Source: Halosimplex litoreum (GTDB lineage: Archaea > Halobacteriota > Halobacteria > Halobacteriales > Haloarculaceae). From it: DNA of 64,000 nt. The position numbers were made by a program, and so were the translations under genes. The stretch spans positions 1,425,836 to 1,489,835 of the forward strand of contig NZ_CP065856.1 of NCBI RefSeq assembly GCF_016065055.1, given 5' to 3'. Positions 51,609 to 61,686 of the stretch are shown one piece after another (the stretch's first letter is position 1; each line of letters starts with the position of its first letter). The notes beneath the pieces were generated by a model that was given only the letters and a program-made list of their open reading frames with translations, made no database searches and was not told the DNA's origin.

Positions 51609-52592
51609 GTGACCAGCGACCTGACCGAAATCGTCGTCGTCGGCGACGACGACACGGGGCTCATCGCGGAGATCACCTCGACGCTCTTCGAGCGAAACAT
51701 CAACATCGAAGACCTCGACCAGGCGGTCCGAGAGGGCGTCTTCCGCATGACCATGCGGGTCGACACCTCTGAGATGATCGTCAAGGAGGAGACCCTGCGG
51801 GAGAACCTCCACGACCTCGGCGACGACCTGGGCGTCGACGTGCAAGTTCGGTTCCCCGCCGACCGCGAGACCCAGCAGATCGCCGTCCTCGTCACCAAGG
51901 AATCCCACTGCCTGGAGGCGATCTTCGAGGCGTGGGCCAGCGGCAACCTCGGCGCCGACGTGGAGGTCGTCATCGGCAACCACTCCGATCTGGAACCGCT
52001 CGCCGAGAAGTACGACGTGCCCTTCCACGACATCGGCGACGAGAAGGGCACGCCCGACGAGGGCGAACTGCTCGAGTTGCTCGCGGAGTACGACACCGAC
52101 CTGGTCGTGCTGGCGCGGTACATGCGCATCCTCAGTCCGGACGTCGTCTTCCGCTACGAGGACCGCATCATCAACGTCCACCCGTCGCTGTTGCCCGCGT
52201 TCCCCGGCGCGTCGGCGTACATGCAAGCCATCGAGGAGGGCGTCCGCATCGCGGGCGTCACCGCCCACTACGTGACCACGGACCTCGATCAGGGCCCGGT
52301 CATCACCCAACGGGCGTTCAACGTCCCCGACGACGCGACCGAAGAGGAGCTCCAGGAGATCGGCCAGCCGCTGGAGGCCGAAGCGCTGCTGGAGGCCATC
52401 GACCTGCACCTCACCGACGAGGTGACCGTCCACCGCGGACGGACGAAGCTACGTGACCCCGAGGACACCGACGCGCAACTGGGCGCGCCCCGGGATCTGG
52501 ACCAGGCTAACCCCGACCGGCCGATCGACGGCCTCGGTGAGTTCGTCGCTGGACAGGACGACGACGAGCCCGAGGCCGAAGCCGACGACTGA
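51609..52592 (+). CDS. purU: Formyltetrahydrofolate deformylase-like protein PurU
   Basis: 327 residues from a GTG. An N-terminal ACT domain (LTEIVVVGDDDTGLIAEITSTLF) is followed by a formyltransferase fold: VIGNHSDLEPLAEKYDVPF, MRILSPDVVFRYEDRIINVHPSLLPAFPG and a later VTAHYVTTDLDQGPVI. The catalytic Asn-His-Asp triad is in NHSD/HPSLLP/DQGP. It releases formate from 10-formyl-THF, feeding purine synthesis and C1 metabolism. The acidic C-terminal tail is extra to bacterial PurU. It is divergent from the GAF protein gene. Confidence 0.9.
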   Translation: MTSDLTEIVVVGDDDTGLIAEITSTLFERNINIEDLDQAVREGVFRMTMRVDTSEMIVKEETLRENLHDLGDDLGVDVQVRFPADRETQQIAVLVTKESHCLEAIFEAWASGNLGADVEVVIGNHSDLEPLAEKYDVPFHDIGDEKGTPDEGELLELLAEYDTDLVVLARYMRILSPDVVFRYEDRIINVHPSLLPAFPGASAYMQAIEEGVRIAGVTAHYVTTDLDQGPVITQRAFNVPDDATEEELQEIGQPLEAEALLEAIDLHLTDEVTVHRGRTKLRDPEDTDAQLGAPRDLDQANPDRPIDGLGEFVAGQDDDEPEAEADD

Positions 52593-52771
52593 CGGCACGG
52601 TCGACCGCTCGTGGCGAACAGGCGACACAACGGCTCGCGGGGCGGCGTGTCGCGCTCCCGCGGAACGCCCCGCGACGGCACTCAGGTCACGGGACCCGTT
52701 GGTCCCCTCACCGGACTTGAAGCTACGGAGTCGGGCGGCGTCCAGTCCTCGAATCCGAGAGCCGCCCGTAC

Positions 52772-53158
52772 TCACTCCCCGACCGCGAAGTAGCGGTCCC
52801 GGTGGCGACGGCAACCGGGGTTGAACGCCGCGTCGCAGGCCGGACAGGTGTCCTCGCAGTCGAGGTACGCTCGGACGGAGAGCGTCGCGCCGCAGACACC
52901 ACAGAGCACCGACGGCTCGTCGAACGCGTCGCGGGAGATCCGTTCGGCGTCGTGGTCGGTGACGGCGTCGTGACACCGGAAACAGGGGTAGTAGCAGTCA
53001 CAGCAGGAAAAACGGATAGCGACCACGTCGACCGCGTCGTCGTAGTGACCGCAACGCGTCTCCGCGTCGATGGCGGCCCCGCGGATCGGGGCGGCGAACC
53101 GGTCGTCGGTCTCGGGCGGACGTGTCGTCCGCCGCTTCGAGTCCGGGTCCGTCCTCAT
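52772..53158 (-). CDS. CHY-type zinc finger protein
   Basis: 128 residues. TRCGHYDDAVDVVAIRFSCC then DCYYPCFRCHDAVTDHDAERI is the CHY zinc finger, with further CGVCGATLSV and CEDTCPACDAAFNPGCRRH. The finger binds up to three zinc. Related proteins (Hot13-like) act in metal or redox handling. Function here unknown. Confidence 0.85.
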   Translation of the reverse strand: MRTDPDSKRRTTRPPETDDRFAAPIRGAAIDAETRCGHYDDAVDVVAIRFSCCDCYYPCFRCHDAVTDHDAERISRDAFDEPSVLCGVCGATLSVRAYLDCEDTCPACDAAFNPGCRRHRDRYFAVGE

Positions 53159-53206
53159 CGGTCGGTTCGTACGGATCTCGGCGTCATCGGTCGACCCGTC
53201 CGGTCC

Positions 53207-54259
53207 TCAGAGGTCCCCGACGGTCACGACGGCGGCCTCGAGCGACGGCGCGTCGAAGGCGTCGCGGCCGACGTAGGCGTTGGTACCGGCGCAGTAGAGG
53301 TCACGGGCGGCTTCGATCACGCGGTCGTCGAGCGGTTCGGGCCGGTGGTCACAGAGGGACTTCCAGTCGGCGACGCCGCGCTCGTCGGCCTCGGCCTTGG
53401 CCGCGGAGACCGCCTCGACCCACTCGGGCTGGGTGCGCTTGTGGTACTGTCGGACGACCTCCTTCGAGACCTGCTGGTCGCCGTAGGAGAACCGGTTCTC
53501 GTCGAAGGTGCCGACCACGTCGGCGACGCGGATCTCGCCCTCGTAGTACAGACACTCGATCTTGCCGTCCTCGTGGGTCAGACCGGCGTCTTCGGCGTGG
53601 TCGGTGACGACCCGGTCGACCTCGCGGGCGACCGATTCGAGGGCGTCGACGGCGGCGGTGCCGGCGATGCGGTCGGCCTCCGCGCGGGAGAGATAGCGGT
53701 CCTGCTCCTCGTACTTGGTGGAGAATTCGACGACGGGGTCCTCGAGGTCGACGGCCTCGTCGGGCCAGGCGTCGAGGTCGAGGCCGTGGTCGGCCGGGTC
53801 GGTGCGTTTGCGGAGCGAGGAGCCGACGGGCACGCGGTTGCGAAAGACGATCTCCAGGGGGACGAGATAGTTCTCGCCGGCCTCGGCGTGGTAGGCGTCG
53901 TAGTCGTAGCCGCTGGGGTCGTCGCTCTCGTCGCCCTCGAACGGCAGGTCGGGCACCTGCGTGAGCTCGATGACCATCTCGCGGGGCGCCGCGCCGGAAT
54001 CGAGGGCCTCGTCCAGCGAGACTGCCCCGTCGGTGGCGTCGGTAGCGACGCCCTCGTAGTGGGTGGGGACGCCCTCGGATTCGAGCAACTCGAAGTTGCA
54101 CGCGCCCATCGTGCACAGCGAGGCGCCCTTGTCGGGGATCTCGTCGGGCATCTTCCCCCAGTCGAACACCGAGTAGTCGTCGGTGAAGACGAACGCGCCG
54201 CGGCCCAGGTCGTCGGCAGTGGCGGGCTCGTCCACCCGGAACTCCTTGACAGAGGTCAT
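53207..54259 (-). CDS. purC: SAICAR synthetase PurC
   Basis: 350 residues. [43 protein letters not shown] begins the ATP-grasp fold. [18 protein letters not shown], the [18 protein letters not shown] block and [21 protein letters not shown] with the catalytic Asp complete it. It joins CAIR and aspartate in purine synthesis. The protein is longer than the bacterial enzyme, as is usual in haloarchaea. The ATG at 54259 is the family start. It is divergent from the antiporter. Confidence 0.93.
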   Translation of the reverse strand: MTSVKEFRVDEPATADDLGRGAFVFTDDYSVFDWGKMPDEIPDKGASLCTMGACNFELLESEGVPTHYEGVATDATDGAVSLDEALDSGAAPREMVIELTQVPDLPFEGDESDDPSGYDYDAYHAEAGENYLVPLEIVFRNRVPVGSSLRKRTDPADHGLDLDAWPDEAVDLEDPVVEFSTKYEEQDRYLSRAEADRIAGTAAVDALESVAREVDRVVTDHAEDAGLTHEDGKIECLYYEGEIRVADVVGTFDENRFSYGDQQVSKEVVRQYHKRTQPEWVEAVSAAKAEADERGVADWKSLCDHRPEPLDDRVIEAARDLYCAGTNAYVGRDAFDAPSLEAAVVTVGDL

Positions 54260-54390
54260 TGGCGGAGTCTCTCGCGCCCGCGGCAAAGTCGTTTCTCACT
54301 CGGGGCCGACCGACCCTCGCGCCGCGGTTCGACGCGGCGGCCCGTCCGCGGTCCAAACGCCTATGCGCGTCGGGTCTGCAGTTGGGTTCG

Positions 54391-55422
54391 ATGGTCGAAT
54401 CCGTCGGGCTGGCTGTCGGGATCGTTCTCGTCACGACCGGAGCCGTCTGGATCGGCAGTTCCTGGCTGGAGTCGGCGAGCGAGCGGCTCTCGGCGTACTA
54501 CGGGTTGCCACAGGTCGTCCAGGGGTCGGTGGTCGCGGCGGTCGGGTCGAGTTTCCCCGAGCTGGCGACGGTCGTCGTCTCGGCGCTCGGTGGGGCGCTC
54601 GGACTCGGGACCGGTGCGATCGTCGGCTCGGCGATCTTCAACGTTCTCGTGATCCCCGCGGTGGCGGGTATCTCGACGGCCGAGGACATCGAGGCCAACC
54701 GAACGCTCGTCTACAAGGAAGCGCAGTTCTACATGCTCGCGGTATCGGCGCTGGTGATCACCTTCGCGATGGCGGTCATCTACCACCCCGTCGGGGGGAC
54801 GGAGTTCATCACCGGCGAGATGCGGCGCTACCTCGCGGTCATCCCGCTGGCGCTGTACGGGCTGTACATCTTCATCCAGGCCCAGGACACCGCCGACCAC
54901 GAGGCCGACCCCGACGACGCCGTGGGCATCGACGCCCGGCGACAGTGGGGGTACCTGCTCGCTGGGCTCGCCGTGATCCTCGTGGCCGTCCACGAGCTCG
55001 TCGCGGCGGTCGAGGCGATCGGGGCGGCCGTCGGTATCGGCGAGTTCATCATGGGCGCGACCGTCGCCGCCGCGGCGACGAGCCTGCCCGACGCGCTCGT
55101 CAGCATCCGCGCCGCCCGCGACGACCGCGGGGTGGCGTCGCTGGCGAACGTGCTCGGGTCGAACACCTTCGACCTGCTCGTGGCTATCCCGGTGGGGGTG
55201 CTCATCGTGGGCACGTGGTCGTTCAACTTCGAACTCGCCGTGCCGTTGTTCGCGGTGTTGACGCTGGCCACGGTCCTCCTCTTCACCTTCCTCCGGACGG
55301 ACCTCGCACTGTCGACCCCCGAGTCGGCCGCCCTGTTGCTCGCGTACGCGCTGTTCGTCGGCTGGGTCGTGCTGGAAGAGGTCTCGAGGGTCGTCACCTT
55401 CCTCCCTGGCGTCGTCGGGTGA
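54391..55422 (+). CDS. Sodium/calcium antiporter (CaCA family)
   Basis: 343 residues with ten or so membrane segments. The two alpha repeats are SSFPELATVVVSALGGALG followed by GAIVGSAIFNVLVIPA, and AAATSLPDALVSIRAARDD followed by NVLGSNTFDLLVAIP. They contain the acidic ion-binding residues (Glu and Asp in FPE and LPD). This is the core of CaCA exchangers and indicates Na+/Ca2+ exchange or a related ion. The start at 54391 (MVESVGLAVGIV) precedes the first segment. Confidence 0.9.
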   Translation: MVESVGLAVGIVLVTTGAVWIGSSWLESASERLSAYYGLPQVVQGSVVAAVGSSFPELATVVVSALGGALGLGTGAIVGSAIFNVLVIPAVAGISTAEDIEANRTLVYKEAQFYMLAVSALVITFAMAVIYHPVGGTEFITGEMRRYLAVIPLALYGLYIFIQAQDTADHEADPDDAVGIDARRQWGYLLAGLAVILVAVHELVAAVEAIGAAVGIGEFIMGATVAAAATSLPDALVSIRAARDDRGVASLANVLGSNTFDLLVAIPVGVLIVGTWSFNFELAVPLFAVLTLATVLLFTFLRTDLALSTPESAALLLAYALFVGWVVLEEVSRVVTFLPGVVG

Positions 55423-55530
55423 GCGACGACGGGGCGCCACCGAGTCGTCACGGTCGCCCGTCGTCACGGACGGCGGGCCCATGGGCCGGTTCCCGGCCGC
55501 TTATGCCGCTGGCAACAGTGAGAACGTGCA

Positions 55531-56934
55531 ATGGCAGACGACGCCGCGCCGCGGACCAACGTGCCGCGCGGGGAGTTCGACTTCGAGCACGTCCCCGAGA
55601 CCGACCTGTCGTTCGAGAACGCGCTGGCGAAGGCGCGGGCGGGCGACCGGCTTACCGTCGACGACGGCGTCGAGTTACTGACCACGGGCACCGAACGCGA
55701 CGGGATCGACCGTCGGCGCAAGGAACTCGTCCTCGAAGCCGCCGACCGTCGGCGCGCCGAGGTCGTCGGCGAGGAAGTCACCTTCGTCGCCAACCTCAAC
55801 AACAACGTCACCACCGCTTGCAACACCGGCTGCCTGTTCTGTAACTTCAAGGACCGCTCCGAGCAGTTCCGCTCGGCCACCGACGAGGCCCACGGCGGGT
55901 TCACCAAGCGGCCCGCAGAATCACGGGAGATCGTCCGCGAAGCCGTCGACCGCGGCATCTACGAGGTCACCTCCGTGTCGGGCCTCCATCCGGCGTTCGC
56001 GCTCGACGACGAACACCGGGCGATCCTGGAAGCGAGCGACCGCGGCGACCTGAACTACCGCCCGCCCGAGGAGTACGACGTTGACCCGGGCACCTACTGC
56101 GAGCAGATCGAAGCCATGAGCGTCGGCGGCGTCCACGTCCACTCGATGACGCCCGAGGAGGCCTACCACGGCCGTCGCGGCACCGACTGGTCCTACGAGG
56201 AAGTGTACGGCCGGCTGCAAGCGGCGGGGCTGGACTCGGTCCCCGGGACCGCGGCGGAGATCCTCGTCGACGAGGTGCGCGAGGTGATCTGTCCCGGGAA
56301 GATCGGGACCGACGAGTGGCTCGAGGCGATGGAGGCGGCGGCGTCGGTCGGCCTCGACGTGACCGCGACGATCATGTACGGTCACGTCGAAAACGAGATG
56401 CACCGCGCGCTTCATCTGCAGCGCATCCGCGAGCTACAGGAGCGGACGGGCGCGATCACCGAGTTCGTCCCCCTCTCCTTTGTCCACCGGGAGACCCCGC
56501 TGTACGAGGAGGGGATGGTCGATGCCGGGGCGACGACCGACGAGGACGAGCTGCTAGTCGCCGTCTCGCGACTGTTCCTCGACAACGTCGAGCACATCCA
56601 GTCCTCGTGGGTGAAATACGGTGACGAGGGAGGGCTGAAGATGCTCTCCTGTGGCGCCGACGACTTCATGGGCACCATCCTGAGCGAGGAGATCACCAAG
56701 CGAGCGGGCGGGGCCTACGGCGAGGTGCGCTCGTTCGAGGAGTACGTCGAGATGATCGACGCCATCGGCCGGGTCCCGGTAGAGCGCTCGACGGACTACC
56801 GCCAGCGCCGCCGGATCGACCCCGACGCCGGCCCGCACGGCCCCGAACTGGGACCGAAGGCCGACGGGACGCCGCTGGTCGACCCCGAGTGGCTAGGCGA
56901 GCCCGCGAGCGACCAGGCGGGCGCGGACGACTGA
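55531..56934 (+). CDS. cofH: FO synthase subunit 2, CofH
   Basis: 467 residues. The radical SAM motif is CNTGCLFCNF (Cys-x3-Cys-x2-Cys). VTSVSGLHPAFALDDE, GVHVHSMTPEEAYHG, and GTAAEILVDEVREVICPGKI are CofH blocks, then SFVHRETPLYEEGMV and SSWVKYGDEGGLKMLSCGADDFMGT. With CofG it makes the F420 deazaflavin ring. The C-terminal acidic tail is extra. It stands alone between the antiporter and an HTH membrane protein. Confidence 0.93.
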   Translation: MADDAAPRTNVPRGEFDFEHVPETDLSFENALAKARAGDRLTVDDGVELLTTGTERDGIDRRRKELVLEAADRRRAEVVGEEVTFVANLNNNVTTACNTGCLFCNFKDRSEQFRSATDEAHGGFTKRPAESREIVREAVDRGIYEVTSVSGLHPAFALDDEHRAILEASDRGDLNYRPPEEYDVDPGTYCEQIEAMSVGGVHVHSMTPEEAYHGRRGTDWSYEEVYGRLQAAGLDSVPGTAAEILVDEVREVICPGKIGTDEWLEAMEAAASVGLDVTATIMYGHVENEMHRALHLQRIRELQERTGAITEFVPLSFVHRETPLYEEGMVDAGATTDEDELLVAVSRLFLDNVEHIQSSWVKYGDEGGLKMLSCGADDFMGTILSEEITKRAGGAYGEVRSFEEYVEMIDAIGRVPVERSTDYRQRRRIDPDAGPHGPELGPKADGTPLVDPEWLGEPASDQAGADD

Positions 56935-57036
56935 CCGGGAGCGGGCGGCGCTACCGCACGAGCGATCGCCGGAGTCGAAAGCGGCGAGCCCGGCGCTCCG
57001 ACGGGACTATCCGTTCGGTGGGCGAACACGACCGCG

Positions 57037-57801
57037 ATGGCAGAGACCCTCCGCGAAGCGCTCCGGGAACAGGTGACGCTCCGGGCGGTCGCCCAGTGGC
57101 TCGTCGCCGGCGCCGTGCTCTATCATCTGCTCGACCCCGCCCCCGCGCAGTTCGTGACGACGACCGTCTCGATGGCGATATTCGGACTGACCGAACTCGT
57201 CACCGACGTGTACGACGTGCGCCGGTCGGTCAGAAACGCGGGGTTCGGCGTGTACGCGCTGATCGGCGGCGCCGCGATGGCCCTGTCGGATCCGAGCGTC
57301 GTCGCGTTCCCGGTCGCCTTCCTGCTGGTCGGCGCCTGGTTCGTCCTCGACGCCGTCCAGACGGTCCGCCACGAGGGTGCGACCGAGGACCAGCCCACCG
57401 GCCGCGAGGTGTATCACGACTACGTCGGCCGGCGGGTTCGGGAGGTACTCGAAGACGGCCCACGAACGCGCCGCGAGCTGTCCGAGGCGCTCGACGCCGA
57501 CGACGAGTCTATCGACGCCGCCGTCGCGAAACTCCAGTCCCGGGGCGTCGTCGTCCGCGAGGGCAGCGCGTTCCGCGCCGTCGATCTCGACGACGGCGGG
57601 ATGGCGGCCCAGGTCGCCGGGCTGGTCCGACGGATCGCCCGTCCGCTCACGCTCGAACTCGGCGGTGACGAGGCGGACGCCGACGCCATCGACCGGAACG
57701 ACAGTGTCGCCGACGGGAACGGTGGCCGGAGCGATCGCGACGACGCCGCGGCTGGCGAGCGGGGTCACGAGCGCGAGTACGAGACGGCCGACCGCGGGTG
57801 A
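57037..57801 (+). CDS. Membrane protein with winged-helix domain
   Basis: 254 residues. Three or four membrane segments lie in the first 115 residues, then REVLEDGPRTRRELSEALDADDESIDAAVAKLQSRGVVV is a winged helix. The acidic C-terminal 40 residues are disordered. A membrane-bound regulator is suggested. No family known. Confidence 0.75.
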   Translation: MAETLREALREQVTLRAVAQWLVAGAVLYHLLDPAPAQFVTTTVSMAIFGLTELVTDVYDVRRSVRNAGFGVYALIGGAAMALSDPSVVAFPVAFLLVGAWFVLDAVQTVRHEGATEDQPTGREVYHDYVGRRVREVLEDGPRTRRELSEALDADDESIDAAVAKLQSRGVVVREGSAFRAVDLDDGGMAAQVAGLVRRIARPLTLELGGDEADADAIDRNDSVADGNGGRSDRDDAAAGERGHEREYETADRG

Positions 57802-57999
57802 GCGGCGGCGTCAGCGAGGGAACGACGGCCCCGGGAGAGGGAAGGAGATTCAGGGCGACGTGGGACGAGCGCCCGGGGTCGCCGTGACCGTGCCCGTCCA
57901 GCACCAGTCGATACGGACGCGTCCGGCCTATTCCTGTTGCCAGTCATACGAGGTAGATTTATACGTAGGCGTTTTCCGTCGCGGCCCCCTGTGGTCGGT

Positions 58000-58656
58000 A
58001 TGCGCTACGTGACCGTTCGGGTGACCCACGCGGAGGGCGACGCGTTCCACCCGCTGGGCGCGGCGGTGGCCGACGAGCCGGCGGTCACCACCGGCCCGAT
58101 CCACCAGCTGGAGCTGATCGACGGCGACACCGGCGTCTCGCTGTCCGAGATCCGGTCGGGGCTCGACCGCTACAGCGAGGTCCTCGGCGAGTCGCCGTAC
58201 GTCATCGAGTACACGACGACGGGCGCCGACCGGGGGTTCGCCTACACCCACTTCGAGCTGGACGACCTGATACGGCGACTCATGCAGTACCGGCGTAGTT
58301 CGGAGCTGATCGTCGAGATGCCGATCGAGTCCGAACCGGACGGCGCGACCGTGGTCACGCTCGTCGGGGACGCCAGCGCGTTCGTCGGCGCGTTCGACGG
58401 CGTCCCCGAGGAGGTCAGCGTCGAAGTGGTCGAGACCGGCGCGTACGACCCGGGCGTCCGCCAGCTGTTCGGCCGCCTGACCGCCCGCCAACGCGAAGTG
58501 CTCTCGACCGCAGTGCGAGCCGGCTACTACGAGAACCCCCGCGAGGTGACCCACGACGACCTGGCCGCCGAACTCGGAGTGTCGCCCGCGACCGTCGGCG
58601 AACACCTCCGGAAGATCGAGTCGCGCGTCTTCTCCGGGTTCGTCGCCGGCGAGTAG
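58000..58656 (+). CDS. Bacterioopsin-activator-type HTH regulator
   Basis: 218 residues. The N-terminal sensor half (about 1-150) starts MRYVTVRVTHAEGDAFHPLG. The C-terminal HTH is LTARQREVLSTAVRAGYYENPREV and DLAAELGVSPATVGEHLRKIESRVF, the Bat/HTH_10 signature. It probably binds DNA on sensing a metabolite. A TATA-like atttata lies about 40 nt upstream. Confidence 0.87.
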   Translation: MRYVTVRVTHAEGDAFHPLGAAVADEPAVTTGPIHQLELIDGDTGVSLSEIRSGLDRYSEVLGESPYVIEYTTTGADRGFAYTHFELDDLIRRLMQYRRSSELIVEMPIESEPDGATVVTLVGDASAFVGAFDGVPEEVSVEVVETGAYDPGVRQLFGRLTARQREVLSTAVRAGYYENPREVTHDDLAAELGVSPATVGEHLRKIESRVFSGFVAGE

Positions 58657-58758
58657 CGGAAGCGCCGTCCGTGCGAACACATCGGACTCTCCACTCCGGT
58701 CGCGCGCTCTCTCGAGTCGGAACGGACTTTTGCCAGGAGCGCTTTCCCGGAGACACCG

Positions 58759-59631
58759 ATGAACGCGGACGCGGTCGTGCTCGACGTCGACGGCGTGCTC
58801 GTCGACGTGGCCGACTCCTACCGCCGGGCGATCGTCGAGTCGGTGTCCCGTGTCTACGGCGACACCATCGAAAAAGCCGATATCCAGCAGTTCAAGGACG
58901 CTGGCGGCTTCAACAACGACTGGGAGCTCACGTACGCCGCCGCGCTGTACGTGCTGGCGCGTGATGAGGGGCTCGCGCTCTCGCTCTCGTCGTTCACCGA
59001 CCGAGTGGCAGCCACGGGCGGAGGCGTCTCGGCGGCCGAGACGGTCGTCCTCGACGCGCTGGGTCCCGCGGCGCGCGAACGCGTCATGAACGAGTGGGAC
59101 CCCGACCGCCTCCGGCAGGTGTTCCAGCAGCTGTACCTCGGGAGCGACCGCTACCGCGAGTTCGAAGGCGCCGAGCCCGAACTGGACACGCCGGGGTACA
59201 TCCGAGACGAACCGGTCATCCTCGACGGCGAGACGACCGCGGCCCTCGACGCGCGCTACGACGTGGGCGTGCTGACGGGCCGCCCCGCGCCCGAAGCCGA
59301 CGTCGCCCTGGGCCGGGTCGGACTCGACGTGCCCGACGAGCACCGCTTCACGATGGACGACTGGGAGGAGGGCAAACCGCACCCGCGGGCGCTGGTGACC
59401 CTCGCCGAGCGCTTCGACGCCGATTCCGTGGTGTTCGTCGGCGACACGCTCGACGACATCGAGACGGCGGTCAACGCCGCCGACGAGGACCCAGACCGAA
59501 CGTATCGCGGCGTCGGCGTCCTCACCGGCGGGCTGACTGGCGAGGCGGGGCGTCGGAAGTACGAACGGGCCGGCGCGACCGCGGTGGTCGACTCCGTCAA
59601 CGACCTGCCCGCGTTGCTCGACGGCGACTGA
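58759..59631 (+). CDS. HAD-superfamily hydrolase
   Basis: 290 residues. The nucleophile motif is [11 protein letters not shown] (Asp9, Asp11) and the later motifs are [13 protein letters not shown] and [17 protein letters not shown]. The cap lies between them. It resembles the archaeal/cyanobacterial HAD group TIGR01548, whose substrate is not settled. All catalytic residues appear present. Confidence 0.87.
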   Translation: MNADAVVLDVDGVLVDVADSYRRAIVESVSRVYGDTIEKADIQQFKDAGGFNNDWELTYAAALYVLARDEGLALSLSSFTDRVAATGGGVSAAETVVLDALGPAARERVMNEWDPDRLRQVFQQLYLGSDRYREFEGAEPELDTPGYIRDEPVILDGETTAALDARYDVGVLTGRPAPEADVALGRVGLDVPDEHRFTMDDWEEGKPHPRALVTLAERFDADSVVFVGDTLDDIETAVNAADEDPDRTYRGVGVLTGGLTGEAGRRKYERAGATAVVDSVNDLPALLDGD

Positions 59632-59741
59632 CTCGGCGGCGGGGGCCGAACGCGACCGGTCTCGGCGGCCCGCGGTCGGTAGCACCCCGCCGCACTCGCC
59701 GAATCGCTAACCCTTATCCTGATCTCGGCCCAGAGTCCGCT

Positions 59742-60410
59742 ATGGACATCGCACTACTCGGCGGAACTGGCGACATCGGTGAGGGACTGGCGCTGCGCTG
59801 GGCGTACCACACGTCCCACACCGTGGTCGTCGGTTCACGGGACGCCGAACGGGCCGACGAGAAGGCCGAGGAGTACGCGACCGAACTCGACAGCCGCGGC
59901 GTCGAGAGCGATATCGACGGCGCCGAGAACGCCGCGGCCGCAGCCCGCGCCGACGTGGTCGTCGCCGCAGTCCCCGCGTACCACCTCACGGACACGATCG
60001 AGGCCGTCGCCGACGAACTCGACGCCGGCGACGTGCTCGTCTCGCCCGCCGTGGGCATGAAACGCGACGAGGAGGGGATGCACTACAACAGACCCGGTGC
60101 TGGCAGCGTCACCGCGCTGGCGGCCGGCGCCGCACCGGACGACGTGGCCGTCGTCGGCGCGTTCCACAACCTCGCCGCCGACCGCCTCGCGAACCTCGAC
60201 GCCGAGCTGGACGTGGACACGCTCGTCGTCGGCGACGACGAGGACGCCGTCGACACCGTCTCGGCGCTGGCCGAAGGCGTCGAGGGCCTGCGCGCGGTCT
60301 CCGCCGGCGGCATCGCCAACGCCGCCGAGATCGAGGGCCTGACGCCCCTGCTGATCAACATCGCGATGAACAACGAGGGGATGCACGACGTGGGCGTGAA
60401 GTTCCACTGA
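59742..60410 (+). CDS. npdG: F420H2:NADP oxidoreductase NpdG
   Basis: 222 residues. The Rossmann start MDIALLGGTGDIGEGLALRWAY and the following VVVGSRDAERADEKAEEY bind NADP, then VVVAAVPAYHLTDTIEAV, DVLVSPAVGMKRDEEGMHY and AVVGAFHNLAADRLANLDA. The C-terminal block has INIAMNNEGMHDVGVKFH. It exchanges hydride between F420H2 and NADP. A TATA-like ccttatcc lies about 30 nt upstream. Confidence 0.93.
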   Translation: MDIALLGGTGDIGEGLALRWAYHTSHTVVVGSRDAERADEKAEEYATELDSRGVESDIDGAENAAAAARADVVVAAVPAYHLTDTIEAVADELDAGDVLVSPAVGMKRDEEGMHYNRPGAGSVTALAAGAAPDDVAVVGAFHNLAADRLANLDAELDVDTLVVGDDEDAVDTVSALAEGVEGLRAVSAGGIANAAEIEGLTPLLINIAMNNEGMHDVGVKFH

Positions 60411-60425
60411 CGGCGGACCAGTTCG

Positions 60426-60842
60426 CTACTCGACCGTCTCGGGCAACGCCTCGACCAGATCGACGGCCGCGTCGACCGCTCGGGCGCCCTTCTCGATCCG
60501 AGCGCGAGCCTCCGCCGCGCTCATGTTCGGCCCCTGAACCCCGAACGTGACGGGGGTATCGCGGTCGACGCTCACGGCGCTCAACTGCCGTGCGGCCGTG
60601 TGCGTGACCACTCGGTCGTGGTCGGTATCGCCCGTGATCACGACGCCCAACACGACCACCGCGTCGATATCGTCCCGGCGGGCGAGCCGGTCGGCCGCCA
60701 GCGGCGCGTCGTAGACGCCGGGAACGGCCACCCGTTCGGCGACCTCGGCGTCGCGCCGGTCGGCGTTCGTCCGCGCCTGTGCCTCCATCGCCGCCGCGAG
60801 TTCCTCGTAGAACTCCGCGACGACGAGTCCGAGCGTGACCAT
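60426..60842 (-). CDS. ribH: 6,7-dimethyl-8-ribityllumazine synthase RibH
   Basis: 138 residues, the family length. VTLGLVVAEFYEELAAAMEAQA begins the fold, RVAVPGVYDAPLAADRLARRDDIDAVVVLGVVITGDTDHDRVV contains the substrate-binding region with the catalytic His, and VTFGVQGPNMSAAEARARI follows. It makes the riboflavin precursor. It converges with npdG. Confidence 0.92.
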   Translation of the reverse strand: MVTLGLVVAEFYEELAAAMEAQARTNADRRDAEVAERVAVPGVYDAPLAADRLARRDDIDAVVVLGVVITGDTDHDRVVTHTAARQLSAVSVDRDTPVTFGVQGPNMSAAEARARIEKGARAVDAAVDLVEALPETVE

Positions 60843-60965
60843 GGCCGTCGTCCGTCGTAGCGTTTGAAATTCGTTTTCGTTCTCGAAATTGAGACGGTGG
60901 GTGGCGGCCGCGTCGCTACCGCTGTCGCTCGGCGCGTTCGAGAAGCGGAGATCAGGAAGGGCAGA

Positions 60966-61232
60966 CTACGCGGAGGCCTGGTTGAGCGCGTCCTCGATGT
61001 CGTCGGCCTGGGTGACGCCGACGAATCGCTCGACGATACCGTCGTCGTTCTCAACGATGAGGGTCGGCAGCGAGCGGACGTGGTACTCGTTGGCGACGTC
61101 TTGCTCCTCGTCGACGTTGATCTTCTCGAAGTCCACCTCGCCGTACTCCTCTTCGAGGTCGTCCAGGATCGGGTCCTGGGTCTTGCAGGGGCCACACCAG
61201 TCGGCGTAGAAGTCCTTGAGCGTGACTGTCAT
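60966..61232 (-). CDS. Thioredoxin-like protein
   Basis: 88 residues. The active site is DWCGPCK (Cys13, Cys16); FEKINVDEEQDVANEYHVRSLPTLIVEN includes the cis-Pro loop. It is a short thioredoxin, without the usual N-terminal strand. Possible functions are disulfide reduction in the cytoplasm. The open frame upstream is not protein-like. Confidence 0.88.
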   Translation of the reverse strand: MTVTLKDFYADWCGPCKTQDPILDDLEEEYGEVDFEKINVDEEQDVANEYHVRSLPTLIVENDDGIVERFVGVTQADDIEDALNQASA

Positions 61233-61418
61233 AGGTTCACCGAAAATTGCGAATCCGGAGAGATAAGGGTTTCCACTACCGCCGATCGGCCGCCCCGACG
61301 GTCGCACGAGTGACAGCTTCGGCGGCGCCGATGGCGGTCCGTGTGCCGTCGACGCGAGCCGCCCGAGGTGCGGGGTCAGGACGAAAGGCTTACGCGGGCG
61401 GGAGTGGGAGAGAGAGGT

Positions 61419-61577
61419 ATGAGCAGCAACGACGGCGGCGGACTGATGTCCAGCGCGGGCCTGGTCCGGTATTTCGACGCCGAAGACCGCAACGCCATCC
61501 GTATCGACCCGAAGACGGTCATCGCCTTCGGCGCCATGTTCGGGTTCCTCGTGCTCGTCCTCCGGGCGACGCTCTGA
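61419..61577 (+). CDS. Preprotein translocase subunit Sec61-beta (SecG)
   Basis: 52 residues, the family length. [30 protein letters not shown] is the conserved archaeal Sec61-beta start and the single membrane segment follows. It is a small partner of SecYE in protein export. The GAGAGAGGT before the ATG contains a Shine-Dalgarno-like GAGGT. Confidence 0.93.
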   Translation: MSSNDGGGLMSSAGLVRYFDAEDRNAIRIDPKTVIAFGAMFGFLVLVLRATL

Positions 61578-61686
61578 GCGGGGCGCCGCGCCGAGTCGAC
61601 GGACGACTGCCACTGGTGACGGCTGCGAACCACCGTCGTCAGCCGTGACCGCGACGTTTTCAAGGCCCGCCCGTGAACCCGCGGGT